From Oegoconia quadripuncta (taxonomy: Eukaryota > Arthropoda > Insecta > Lepidoptera > Autostichidae): a stretch of DNA of 64,000 nt. Shown one piece after another: positions 23,201 through 35,900 of this stretch. A program made the position numbers and the translations under genes. Position 1 is the stretch's first letter. Each line of letters opens with the position of its first letter. Location of the stretch: contig OX438744.1 of assembly GCA_949316235.1 (NCBI GenBank), positions 29,322,778-29,386,777 of the forward strand, read 5' to 3'. The notes under the pieces are model-generated. The model was not told where the DNA came from. It did not search any database and worked only from the letters and a program-made list of their open reading frames with translations.

Positions 23201-23665
23201 CAGTACCGTCTTCACCATAAGGCCACACGGGGCCCGTGCCCAGGGCCCCCATTCTCAGGGGGCTCATAATTCCTTTGCCTAATGGTTACCAATTGTAGTG
23301 GAGTGCGGTCATTTTCGCAGCTTCAGATAATAAAAAATGAATGGCGAACAAAAATGTTACAGGAACGACTGAGTAATTTGTCAATTATGTGCATAGTAAG
23401 TGATATCCTTAAAAAAATTGACTAAGGATATAATAGAAGATTTTGCTCAACAGAAATCCCAAAAGAAACCGTTATCGTATCGTAACCAAAAAACCAGCAG
23501 CATTGTAATATTATTAATAACATATTATATCATACTGTATTTGATTACCTATAACAAATGGTCATACTAGTAAAAAAATGTTATTTAATTCGCTTTTTTT
23601 ACTTTCCAAAAGGGCCCCAAATTCTTGTGTGTCCAAGGGCCCCAGCCTAGTTTAAGACGGCCCTG
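23201..23665. mobile_element. Non-autonomous hAT element with perfect 8-bp target duplication
   Basis: Left end CAGTACCGTCTTCACC and right end TTTAAGACGGCCCTG are imperfect inverted repeats. ATCGCCCT lies at 23193-23200 and again at 23666-23673. An 8-bp duplication and CAG-type ends are diagnostic for hAT. No transposase frame is present. Confidence 0.9.
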
Positions 23666-23673
23666 ATCGCCCT

Positions 23674-24492
23674 CTCTATAGCTTCTTGCGTGACTTTGGC
23701 ATATTTAGAATGTAAGAATTCCATTAGTGTTAAATCTAGGTCAATCATCCAGATGTTGTTATACCACGAGCAACGCCAGATCGCAATGAGCTGAAAAGCT
23801 AGACGAAATATTAGCAAGTAGGATCCCGTTGGAGTCAGAAGTGGGGAGAGGGGGGGCGCGATCCCACGGGATCGAGGCGCGACATCCGGGGGGGACGTGC
23901 GGATGTGACGGGATCCGGCTTGCGGACGTACACGGGAACACGGTCTGGCGATAGATCGTTTGATAATTTCGTGCTGGAACTGAAACTGAATAATTGAGCC
24001 GTCAGAAATTAGCAAGAAAAACGACGTCAGTAAAGTTCCACTCTCTGTCTCCGGAGTGTATCATCAGATCTAAACTAAATGATACTTTCTGAATGCAAAT
24101 TCTTGAATCGTTGGTGTAAATACCAAAATCGATATGTGTATGCCTATAATATGGGAGGAATTCCCTCAATTCTTCATAAATCCCATCATCAGAACAGTAT
24201 TATGATGAACATGGGACAACCCCGGAACTATGTCCTATTAAATAGAAATATTAAGCATTCAATTCAATTCAATGGACAGCACGTAGTGAGTACAGAAACA
24301 TCAAATAAGTACATATTATATGTGTGCCGCAGTGTAGTGAAAAGGCTACAGCTCAGTACGTGGATTTGCCCGAGGCGGGCAAAACACTGGTATTCTGCTG
24401 GAACCTGAGGGTTAGTCACATGGTACTAATAGAATTTTAAATGTGTTTGGTGTTATTCAATTAATAACAAAATGAATTTAAAAACAAAAAAA
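23674..24492. other. Continuation of LINE-D flank, then unassigned DNA
   Basis: The sequence just right of the hAT element probably continues the interrupted LINE. Open frames at 23647-24015 (-) and 24079-24408 (+) have no recognisable domain. Confidence 0.3.
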
Positions 24493-24634
24493 ACCCGACA
24501 GCATGTTTTCGATTTCGCGGGCGACACTAACGACACTTCGAAATCGGTCCAGCCGTTAAGGCTACAGGAGGTAACATAGAAATATACACACATACACTCG
24601 AAAAACATTACCCTCCTTCCTTGGGCAGTCAGGT
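24493..24634. mobile_element. Element H, short internally deleted copy
   Basis: ACCCGACAGC at the left, CAGTCAGGT at the right, with CACTTCGAAATCGGTC inside. Confidence 0.65.
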
Positions 24635-24777
24635 AAAAACTAACATAATTGATAAATGGATTTTAGTATAAGAGAACATTACTTTGACTACGGTGTGAAT
24701 ATTGGGTTATTTCTGTACCATATTAGATTCAATTAAAAAAATATACCTACCTAAATAAGTTACAAATTATCATGAAA

Positions 24778-25107
24778 CCGCCTCCGTGGCTCAATGTAAA
24801 CAACATTGGGTTTACGATTCGGAGGTCGCGGGTTCGATCCCCAGGGAGGTACATGTTTAAATACTCGGTTTGGTTGGTGGTAGGGGATTTTAAAATGTCC
24901 GCCTGGCTAGCTACCACCATCTTATCTAAATCTGCCGGCAAGCAGCAATGTTATATAATAGCATTGTTGTGTTCCTGTTGTCAGAGGTAAGATAGCCAGT
25001 CCCCCAAATGTGTTGAGGTTTCCGGGTCAGTACGCTTCCACCTTCAACCTCATCTTCACTTATCATCAGGTGTGATTAACGTCAAGTATGAAACCGTCGT
25101 GCATAAA
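24778..25107 (+). mobile_element. SINE-1, near full-length
   Basis: It runs from CGCCTCCGTGGCTCAATG through GGTTCGATCCC to CATAAAAA on the plus strand. Confidence 0.9.
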
Positions 25108-25110
25108 AAT

Positions 25111-25223
25111 CTGACGCTGGAAGGGGGTTCCATGCCTTGGCTGTTCGGATGATGAATGAAGAATCGAACTTCTTAGTGCGAATGTTTTTTTTTATGCACG
25201 AAGGGGTTCGTACTTGACCTCAA
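25111..25223 (-). mobile_element. LINE-A piece joined to a SINE-1 3' piece
   Basis: 25111-25185 matches LINE-A (TTCCATGCCTTGGCTGTTCG). 25186-25223 is a SINE-1 tail. Confidence 0.6.
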
Positions 25224-25322
25224 TTCCTTCTCAATCCTTCCCCACGCCTCGTGTGTTATTTATAATTAGCTTTTAGGCTTCTCGGGTGCAGGTCAGAGCG
25301 ATTTTTTTTCATTTGTTCTGTA

Positions 25323-25555
25323 CTAGCTTTCTGCGCGCAGCTTCGCCTGCGTAGAATAACTTTATCGCGGATTTGTTGTATTTGTTTTTCCCGCGGGAAC
25401 TACTAACTATACCGGGATAAAAAATATCCTACGTGTTAATCCAGGGTATATTCTACCTATACGTATTCCAAATTTCATCCAAATCCGTCCATCCGTTTCG
25501 CTGTGATTGAGGAACAAACAAACATCCAAACTTTCGCATTTATAATATTAGTTAC
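25323..25555 (+). repeat. Interspersed repeat I (copy 2)
   Basis: It contains GCAGCTTCGCCTGCG, CGCGGGAACTACTA and CATCCGTTTCGCTGTGATTG, and is the best copy of this family here. Confidence 0.75.
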
Positions 25556-26439
25556 ATATAAAGAAATGTTAATTTATCCAATGAGGGCACCACTGGACGG
25601 AACAAACCCTCTTAAAGAAGAAAGAAATTGGAGGTAAAGTAATGTAGAGTTTTGGTTACCCATGCACGCCTGGGTCGAGAACGTGGAGGTGACAGGGCAA
25701 AACGTAATCAAACGTTTTAAAGAAAGGAAAAGAAAAGTATTTATTTGGATTTCTGTTATAAAGAGTGTTTTATACATAAGTTTACAATACCTATAACTAA
25801 ATCCAAAAAGGTCTCCACTCAGCATGTGTCGGGTTGGAGCAACCACGACGCTGGTATTCTGTGGAGCCGAAAGGCAGAGTGGTGCCACTGTACTACTTAA
25901 TATTAACACAACTCTCCATATCAACTACCCATAAACATCTATTTTTTACTTAATATAATTGCAGTGCTTTCTTAACTAATATTTAAATACATATCTATTC
26001 ATCATATTGTAGATATATTGACACACAAATGAATATATAGGTACCAACAGATGCGGTTGATTTAATATTTATTGGGGTTAATAGGACAGTATGATGTTAT
26101 GGCAAGTAGTTTAAATCATATTTATCACAAAATTAGCGCAGATTTTGATATCTCGAGATAAGTATGCCCCTACATAATACCACGTACCCGTCGGCAGGTT
26201 CACACCTCGTGAAACGGGAAGTGATTATGTTCAGTATGATAGGAAACTCGGAGCGTTTCCTCACTGGCTGCCCCTAGATTTAGTAGAGTAGGGCAAAGAG
26301 ACAGGGCCTAAGTAATTAGGGGCTTTAACTATCCTTTCCGTTACCTCCTTGTAACAAACTTTATTATGTAACTTTGCTAGGTAGTTCAGAAACTGGGTCA
26401 AAAAGTTGAACAACTCTTACTATGGGATTAGCTATGAAA
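25556..26439. other. Unassigned stretch
   Basis: An open frame on the minus strand (25574-25924) has no recognisable domain. No RNA gene or named repeat was seen. Confidence 0.3.
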
Positions 26440-26737
26440 TGGTTTTTTTTTACCCCCACAACGGGTTAGCAATTGACCTCAATCACACCTGATGTTAAAT
26501 GAAGGTGAGGCCGAAGAACTGGATATGTTATCTCTTACAACCGGAACATAACAATGCTATTAACATTGCCGTTTGGCCGCAGATTTAGATAAGATGGTGG
26601 TAGCTAGCCAGGCGGACATTTAAAACGCCCTACCACCAACCAAACCGAGTACTAAACATGTACCCCGCTGGGGATCGAACCCGCGACCTCCGATTCGTAA
26701 ACCCTGTGTTGTTTACATTGAGCCATGGAGGCGGTTT
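26440..26737 (-). mobile_element. SINE-1, complete with a body deletion
   Basis: It has the tail, body and head, including B box GGTTCGATCCC on the minus strand. Confidence 0.87.
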
Positions 26738-27839
26738 TCATTTGTAAATGAAATTTTGTATGGACAAATCATAGTAAGTATAAATAGTGTCACCTTCCAC
26801 TATATTATTAGCTCAAGGAAAATACGGTTTGACCTCGGAAAAACGAATAACCGCGATTTTCTTGAAACATTTAACCGCTAAAAGGGCGAATGGGTAGTGC
26901 AGTACGCAGCGCGCAAATGATACAAATTAAAAATAGGATTTTGTAAAAAAAAATCTAGACTAAGCGCTCGTTTTTTTAAGCTTAATTATTCCAAATTACT
27001 TAACATCTCTAAGATAGCAATTATATAAGTCGGTTCTGAATTGTCTAATTTTTTAACGTATTTTCCCTGGGCTTTAGGTACCTATTCTATTAGATGGTGT
27101 CTGACGTGACTCGATTACGGCCACTGTACGGTTATCACTGTGCATTTCTACTTTTTATACAGACTACAAATTAACACTAAAATGCGTAGTCGCGACACAC
27201 ACACACCACTCTGCAAATGCCAATTATAAACAGGCAAATTACCTTACCTACAATACGCAGAACATCAATAACTCCACAACGCAGAAGCTCTGCCCAGCAC
27301 GAGATAAATACTTGGATCACCGTCGCTGCCGGTTTTCCTTCTCAGCAACATCAACTCTACGCATCTACTACGAACATCCAACTTCCATACCATGCACCAG
27401 ACTATACAGCCACGTTAAACTCTGTATTTCATGACGGGTTGGTGACATCATGCCAGTAGGGTACCTTTTTTCGAGGACACGGGAAATCCATATGGATATC
27501 GCTACGCCCGTGCGCAACGGCACGCCCAACTCTGCTTATACCCTGTATAGCTTAGGATCTCAGTAGCATACGGTTTAAAACCCCCTCCGTTCTCCAAACA
27601 CCCACCATATACCTACCAGGCTAGCATAACTTAGCATGAGTGCACTTCCTACTATGTCCAACATAAAATGGCGCCTTTTGCGGCTTCACTTAACTCTGTT
27701 CTATCTTGCCATATCGCCGACAAATATTTACCTGTTACTGATAATAAGTGTGTGCATATCTTAGTTCTTTTCTAGAACCATCTAGAAGGAATGTGACTAT
27801 GATATTACTTATTTTGCTCTCATTTTGTTATTTTGATTA
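26738..27839. other. Unassigned stretch with a heat-shock-element-like site
   Basis: No gene was recognised; the open frame 27217-27459 (+) has no known domain. TTCTAGAA (27770-27777) followed by TCTAGAA (27781-27787) fits alternating nTTCn/nGAAn spacing except for one base, so it could be a heat-shock element or chance. Confidence 0.3.
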
Positions 27840-27844
27840 TGATC

Positions 27845-27957
27845 TTTAGATCGCGGGAAGCCGCTGGATGCGGGCAGTGCAGGACCAATCGTTGTGGAGA
27901 TCTTTGGGGGAGGCCTTTGTCCAGCAGTGGAAATCTTTCGGCTAATATGATGATGAG
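27845..27957 (+). mobile_element. RTE-like LINE-D C-terminal fragment
   Basis: The plus-strand frame reads WMRAVQDQSLWRSLGEAFVQ then QWKSFG and a stop, followed by ATGATGATG, the usual tail of this family. Confidence 0.7.
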
Positions 27958-28257
27958 TATCTTTGCGGATCGACAAATACATTTAGAATGGGTATTGTAC
28001 AGTCAGAAACAGAACCTTTACAGGCCAGCATAAAACAAATAAAATTTTCTCAGGAAATCTTCGTCGATTTTGAACATTTTTTAAATATAATTAAGGCAAA
28101 TTACTGAGTTATCGAAAACGTTTTTATGATTTCCTCACTTATTACGCAGGCCTGTGAAGGTATGTCTGTTTCTGATGATTCTACACCTGGTTATAACGAT
28201 TTAAGAAACAGGCATAAGATACTGCAGACTGAAGAGAAAAAAGGCAACAATATTAAT

Positions 28258-28495
28258 AATAAATATTTCGGACACTTACACTGCTTACACCAATCATCTA
28301 GTCCCAAACTAAGCAAAGCTTGTGCTATGGATACTAGATAACGGATAAACATACATAAATATTTATATAAACATCCAAGACTAGGGAATAAATGTTCGTA
28401 TTCATCATACAAACATTTACCCGTCACGGGATTCGAACCCGCAACCGTTGGTTTCGCTGATAGGGTCACTATCCACTACACCAATCTGTCGTCAA
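28258..28495 (-). mobile_element. SINE-2, full-length
   Basis: B box (plus-strand GGATTCGAACC) and A box (CCACTACACCA) at the right end; the body ends at ATTTCGGACACTTACAC. Confidence 0.85.
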
Positions 28496-28899
28496 AGAAT
28501 AGAATAGAATATGATTTATTAGCTCTTGAATAGGGTACATTACATTAGGTGTCATTACAATAAAATTCTCCTAATTCAGTCATTATAATGACATGCATAT
28601 TTATGACAATATCCAATTTTGACATCAAGAAATAACGAGTATTGCAGAAGCCACATTTCTACCTATGTATATTTCATTTCATTAACTGTTTAAAAGCCAC
28701 ATAAATATTATTGGGCATGACCAATTTAAGAATCGTTTATTTGATTCATTTAACAACACACATACATGTATAACTGTGAACAAAACAAATAAACACAGTG
28801 AAATCGGTTGTCGTAACACAAAATTCTTAACAACCAGGTTGTTAGAAGTGTATAACATATAGTTGGTTGCCTCAGACCACAGAGTGAGTCACGCCACTG

Positions 28900-29060
28900 T
28901 GCTAATTCCATTCTTCTTTTCGTGTCGAGGCAAATTTCAAATTTTATTGGACCAAAACTTAGCCACTCTAACAGAACTGTCTGTGGCGTTAAGGAGGTCG
29001 TCAAAGGTGCAGCTGTCAGGACACGCGGGGCAAGACAATACGTGATCCATTGTCTCTGGG
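28900..29060 (-). mobile_element. Non-LTR retrotransposon C-terminal fragment
   Basis: The minus strand reads ETMDHVLSCPACPDSCTFDD and SSVRVAKFWSNKI followed by a stop. The Cys-His-rich ET..HVL.CP pattern is the usual C-terminal motif of insect non-LTR reverse transcriptases. Confidence 0.7.
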
Positions 29061-29621
29061 GAGACTCCATTATAGTTGAAAGAAAGGTAGGTTAAATGAA
29101 CGCATTATGTGATTTAAAATAAAATTGCTGGTGTGTTTTTATGTAATATTATAATTCACTAACAATAAAAATCACTTTCTGTTCGGTGTAATAATACTAA
29201 CAATGTTTTTATCCGTGATCGAATTCAGTACCCGCGTAGAGTCAGCTTCAAGAGTGCAGTCATATTTCAAAAGGTCAAAAAAAAAATTTTTTATTTAAGG
29301 ATTATTGATAAATTTTTGTATGACACAGCTGATTTTTTTTCTCGATTTGAGAGTTGGTCCCATAATGAATGTTGTTCAGATGGTCTGAATAACCATACAA
29401 AATTGTATGCATGAATGATTGTACTACACAAGCTTAGTTGTTCTGTACCTAGATACCTACCTTTTAAGTTCTTTTTCAGAATGGAGTAACAAATAAACGA
29501 TCTATCTAAGAATGGTGCTTACTTGACTTGAATTTAATGGTTTTTATGGTATGGTATGATTGCACTTTTGTACCTGAGTGTACATTTTAATAAAAATTGA
29601 CTGTAACATTACATAAACTAG
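29061..29621. other. AT-rich stretch downstream of gene A
   Basis: It could hold the gene A 3' end. A minus-strand AATAAA-like hexamer lies near 29290, but distance and context make it uncertain. Confidence 0.3.
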
Positions 29622-29729
29622 TTTTTTTATGCACAACGGGTTGGTACTTGACCTCAATCACACCTGATGTTAAGTGAAGATGATGTCGAAGGTGGAAGCG
29701 TACTGATCCGGAAACCCCAAATAGTTGGA
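29622..29729 (-). mobile_element. SINE-1 3' fragment abutting the gene A stop codon
   Basis: SINE similarity stops at about 29720, some ten bases downstream of the gene A stop at 29731-29733. It has the same orientation as the gene, so it would form the first part of the 3' UTR. Confidence 0.85.
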
Positions 29730-29730
29730 A

Positions 29731-29907
29731 CTATTTCAAGGCGTTACTGACAGCCTTCGGTCTCCCGTCTCTCGTCAGCTTCAAGTGTATCAACTTGACG
29801 TGGGTCCCCAATATGCTGGCCTGACTGAACTGCGCCGGACACTTGCTACATTGATAAGGTCGCTCCCCGGTGTGAGTTCTAATATGGCCTTTTAATATTT
29901 GGTTGCG
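29731..29907 (-). CDS. Gene A exon 13 (end of finger 10, finger 11, stop)
   Basis: It encodes [20 protein letters not shown], finger 11 and a basic tail ending KAVSNALK then TAG at 29733-29731. Confidence 0.93.
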   Translation of the reverse strand, partial: RNQILKGHIRTHTGERPYQCSKCPAQFSQASILGTHVKLIHLKLTRDGRPKAVSNALK

Positions 29908-32900
29908 CTGCGAACAATAAACATAATATTAAATATTTCGGACACTTACACAAAAAGCTAGTACTAGGGATACTGGATAACGGATAAACATATACAGGGT
30001 GAAATTTAATTCGTGTAATACCTGTTTACAGTGACTCCACTGATGATTACGAACAACTTGATAACACCAAACAAGTTTCAAAATTCAAGAGTGGCGTCAC
30101 CAGTTAATGGGAATTACACAAATTCAAATTCACCCTGTATATAAATATCCATGATTCGGAAATTTGTTCATTCGGGATTCGAACTTCGAAACCGCAAGCG
30201 TTAGTTTCGCAGACAGGGTGGCAAAGTCAAAGTCAAAAATGCTTTATTTTGTAGGTACACAGAGTACACTTAAAATAGTCAATTTTACATTTTTTAAGCT
30301 ACTGCTTGTTCAAAATGCAATTTTCCCCTGAGAAGAACAAGCAAGAAACTCGGAGGGTTGCTCTTATAAAATCAGGCTTTGATTTTACATAAAGGATTTT
30401 ATATTACAAAAAGGTTTTTATATTTCATTATTAATCGTGAAATAGCCTGGCATGCGAACAATCTGATTATGTCCAGGGATGATTATCATCTAAATAATCT
30501 GATATTTTATAACATGCTTTGTTAATTAGTTGCTGTTTTATAATATCTTTAAATTTATCGAGAGGAAGATTTTGTATATCAACTGGGACCTTATTGAAAA
30601 AGCGTATACATAACCCTTTGAATGAATTACTGACTTTGCGGAGGCGACTTATGTGACCTGCAAGTTTATCTTTATTTCTTGTATTGACATCATGTTTATC
30701 ACTATTTTTCCTAAATGATGCTATATTTATCTTGACATACATTAGATTTTCAAAAATGTACTGTGACGAAAAGGTTAGAACGTTATACACTTTAAACCTA
30801 TCTCTAAGTGACACTCAAGTATTACAAGAATCCTCAAAGTAGACTTTAGTTATTTTAGTTAAATGTTTTTTTTTTGCAAAACCATCGACGCACGCGCCAG
30901 CAGACTATGAGATATATGAGACTGGCGTCATTCGTAGGGTTCCTATCATGGGAATTTTATTTGGCACTCATATTTTCTCCAAATTTTATTTATTTAATTA
31001 ATGATGACACAAAGCTTTATTCGATGATGGTTTTGATAAAAACTACCTATGCCAATACCTTCTATTTCACTTAACCTAATATGCCTTGAGCGTCGCTGGC
31101 TCAGCGGTTAAGACACGGTCTCCCAATTTGGGAGGTCCGGGTTCGATTCGCAGACAGGCCAAGTACCAATGAGTTTTTAAATATAATTTAATTTCTTATG
31201 CGCATTTATCCGACTGCTCTTAAAACGGTGAAGGAAAACATCGTGAGGAAACCTGCATGCCCGAGAAATAAAAATTCAAAGGTTTGGGAAATCCCCAACC
31301 CGCATTGGGCCAGCGTGGTGGACTATGGCCCATACTCCCTCATTATACGAGGGAAGGCCTATATCCCTGCAGTGGGATGTTTACGGGCTGATGATAATGA
31401 TGATAAAAAAAATTCATCCGGTATGTACATAATGTCACGACCTCCTTTTTTGAAGTCAACCCCGCCAAACCCCGTTGGTGGTAGGGCATATTAAATGTTC
31501 GCCTGGCTAGCTACCACCATCTTATCTAAATCTGCCGCCAAGCAGCAATGTTAATAGCATCGTTGTGTTCCGGGTCAGTACACTTCCACCTTCGACCTTA
31601 TCTTCACTTAACATCAGTTGTAATTGAGGTTAAATACCAACCCGTAGTGCTTATAAAAAAGATTTACCTAACACCCTTCGTTTTCCGCTGGGGTTAAAAA
31701 TGTATACTTACGTCAAACACCTTGTCACACATCGGGCAGGGGAACTTTAGAGGGCGCTTGTAACCCTCGTGTATCACCTTCCTGTGCTCCGTGAGCGACC
31801 ACTGGTTTACATAAGCCTGGTAACAACATTTATTTATTTCATTTATTTCATTTATTTATTTACCAAGCTTATAACTATCATTACAGATTACTCCAATGCG
31901 ATAGTTAACTAATGGCAATTATGTATTCCAACTATATCTACCTATACTAAATAACATCGTACAAATAACGCGACTTTTTGAACTTCGCTCATACTGCATA
32001 TGACAATATCTGTTCTGTCTGCTATCTCATTGAGTATGTGTAGTGCTCGTGTCATTGGCCCTTTATTTAAAAGATTTGTATTGCCTCTTGGTACTATAAA
32101 TAGTCGAGGCATCCTTCATTATATTTATTATATGGTACATTATATGGTTTATAGCAGGGCTTGGTTTCGAAAATACCGGTAAATAAAGGTTTATACCGGA
32201 TTTTAGAACAGTTTCGTTCGGAGCGCGTTCGAAATGAGAGCGCTACCTGAAACCTTGTGTGTTGTTATAACATTAGTGTGAAACAACATCCACGGTTCAC
32301 CTTATGGAATATACAGAATGCACAAGTGACAGGGGGTGAGCTCATCGCCGTTGAAACGTGCAAATCTATAGATGCTTTTTGGTGGAAAGTCCCTTAGTCG
32401 CCTTTTACGACACCCACGGGATGAGACGGGTTGGTTCTATTCTATTTGAGTGCCGAAACCACACAGCACCAACCGGAACATTAATAAACCGGTTTGATCC
32501 AGACTTTATAGTAATAGAGCTGTCTCTATCGTCGGTAAACTGCGAAATGAAAACCACTAAAAACCGATAATTAAATAAAAATCTAAATACACACTTGTGT
32601 ATGTTATATTTAGTAAGTTATAAGAATAACATTTGTAATCGTCATGACATACCGCTCATTCACTAGGCAGTCTCCCCAGAGAAGAACGACCAAGAAACTC
32701 CGGGGTTGGTCTTTTTAAATAAGTCAATACAAATACAATTTGAAATAATTGTAAAATTTATGATTCGACAAAAAAGTAACTCAGTCGGATAATAACTATT
32801 TAAGATAAAAAAAAAAAAACAAAAACCCGACAGCACATTTTGTATTTTGCGGGCTGTTGGATTTTTTTAACATAAAATGTATCCTATGACACTCCAGGGA

Positions 32901-35900
32901 TGAAGACGAATCTAACGACACCATTCACTTCGAAATCGGTCAAGCCGTTTAGGCTACAGGACGGAACACAGAAATCTTCATCCCATCACCACCTACCATC
33001 ACCCCAAGACACCACCAATCACACACAAACATAATATACTAATCGTCGTATATTTTATAATTAAATATTATTTTGTATACATCTAAATTAGGTAATTATT
33101 TAGTAGGTTTAATATACGCTATTATTGTAACTGTCATTATGGAAGAGCGAGGACTCCTTGTACAGGTATTTATTTACTTAAATAGGGGTCCTCGGCAATC
33201 AAATAATGTACTGTAAAATATGATTACACAATAAATAAATATATATAAATATCTTTGCACATACACACAGCGCCATCTAGTTCCACACTGCACCTAGGCT
33301 TGTATTATGGATACGAGATGGTTGATAAACTACACAAATACATATTTTTTTTTGTAAATAAATAAATAAATGAAAAACATCCATAACTCGGGAACACATG
33401 TCTGTATTCATCATACAAACATAGGCCCCTAGCGGGATTCGAACCCGCGACCTTTTGGTATAGCAGTCAGAATTTTTAACCACTACACCAAACAGGTCGT
33501 CAAATTAAACATTAAATCATTTTTATATGATATACATAGATACACTGAAAAAACATTACACTCTTTCCTTGGCCAGTCGGGTAATGAGGGCAAAGCAGCG
33601 GACTTTTTGTAACTTAAGAAGAAAACCAGAACATACCTTATCACAACTATCACATTGAAAAGGTTTGTAGTTTAAATGAACTCTGTTCGTATGTCGCTCG
33701 ACGTCACGTCGTATCGCGAATCTCTTATTGCAATGGAGGCAGGGGTATCTAAAACAGAATAACAACACAGTGGGCCAAAAGTTGAAAACACCGCCATCTA
33801 TCAGGTATTTATCGCAACAAATATAACTGTCAAGTAAAGTCATCTTTGCGAAAATACGAGCGTTCATCATCAGCCCGTAAACATCCCACTGCAGGGATAT
33901 AGGCCTTCCCTCGTATAATGAGGGAGTATGGGCCATAATCCACCAGGCCCAATGCGGGTTGGGGACTTCCCTTTTTTATGTTTTTTTTTATGCACAACGG
34001 GTTGGTACTTGACCTCAATGAACCTGATGTTAAGTGAAGATGAGGTCGAAGGTGAAAGCGTACTGACCCGGAAACCCCAACACATTTGGGGGACTGGCTA
34101 TCGTATCTCTGACAACCGGAACACAACAATGCTATTAACATTGTTGCTTGGCGGCAGATTTAGATAAGATGGTGGTAGCTAGCCAGGCGGACATTAAAAA
34201 TGCCCTACCACCAACCAAACCGAGTACTTAAACATGTACCCCGCTGGGGATCGAACCCGCGACCTCCGAATCGTAAACCCAATGTTGTTTACATTGAGCC
34301 ACGAAGGCGGTTAAACACACATGACTTAGTATTTATATTTCTCGGGCATGTAGGTTTCGTCACGATGTTTTCCTGCACCGTTCAAGAGCAATCAGATAAA
34401 TGCGCATAAGTAATTAAATTTAAAAACTCATTGGTACATGGCCTGCCTGGGAATCGAACCCGGACCTCCCAAATTGGGAGATCGCGTCTTAACCACTGAC
34501 CCACCTACGCTCTGGCGATACCTACGGTACTAAAACATAAATAAATATCTTTGCACATACACACTAAGCAAGTTCGACACTAGTTCTACACTACGCAACT
34601 AGGCGTGGATATCAAATGGTTGATAAACTGCACAAATACATTCTTTTTGTAAATAAATATATATATATATATAAATGAAAAACATCCATAACTCAGGAAC
34701 ACATGTCTGTATTCATCACACAAACATATGCACCTAGCGGGATTCGAACCCGCGACCTTTTGGTATAGCAGTCAGAGTTTCCAACCACTACACGAAACAA
34801 GTTCGTCGATTTATTAGATACTCTTCTACTGGATGTATTCGTATTTTGTGAAAAGTAATAGCTTCGGGTATACATTGTCCATGGTTATAAGGAATGAAGC
34901 TATACAGCTCTAATATTGAAAATCAGAAAAATTCTTTTCTCTTTCAATAGTTAAATATATAATATGTTTACTCACGGTAGCTCTAAGTACTTGGTGTGAG
35001 GCATAGCAGTCTTCAAGTGATGCTTGAGTATATAGTCAGACTTGAAACTCCTGCAAATTAAAATACAAAACTATTATCAAAGCAATAATAATAAATATAA
35101 ATAAATATCTTTGCATATACACACAGCGTCATGTAGTTCCACACTAAGCAACTAGGCTTGTATTACAGATACCAGATGGTTGATAAACTACACAAATACT
35201 TTTTTTTTCTACATAAATACACATATAAATGATAAATAAATAATACTTCAGGTTCGAGGTCACATTCATTTAAATACAAAAAAAATGAAAGTTCTCCTTA
35301 GGTAGGTACCTAAATCAGGGTTCGAGGATATACCAGGGCGTCCCACACCTATGCCACGTGGAGGGAAAGTACCTTGAATATTATAGATTGAACATTTTAC
35401 TGAAAGAGGACATTATTTTAATTTAAAAAACAATTAAAATTGCATTCATGAATTTTTAAATAATTACATGGTTTAACCGGGAATCGAACCCGCTACACGA
35501 GAAAAATAATTACCCTGTAGCTTTAATAATAAAGCTTTTGATCGGTATGTATTTTTATCGTGTAGCGGGTTCAATTCCCGGTTAAACCATGTAATTATTT
35601 AAAAATCTATGAATGCAGTTTAAATTGTTTTATAAATTAAAATAATGTCTTCTTTCAGTAAAATGTTCAATCTACAATATTCAAGGTACTTTCCCTCCAT
35701 GTGGCATCGGCGTGGGACGCCATGTATATCAGGTGATATATATATTTTTTTAAATATAAATCAAGTGTGTGATAACTTATGGCACTAAAACGTGACCTGT
35801 CACTATGTGCCTCATAAGAAAGCTCACAGCTCTAGAGCAATGCTTGGAGTTTCATTACGTAATCAAATCAGAAATGAAGAAATCCGTAAGCGAACGAAAG

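Noticed and set aside
30467..30814. Possible host gene (115-codon frame)
   Set aside because: The same protein tail recurs in at least four damaged copies with a common 3' UTR, so it is a LINE end.
33556..33936. Single 126-codon protein
   Set aside because: Only its central part (33637-33748) is coding, as gene A exon 11; both ends are intronic read-through.
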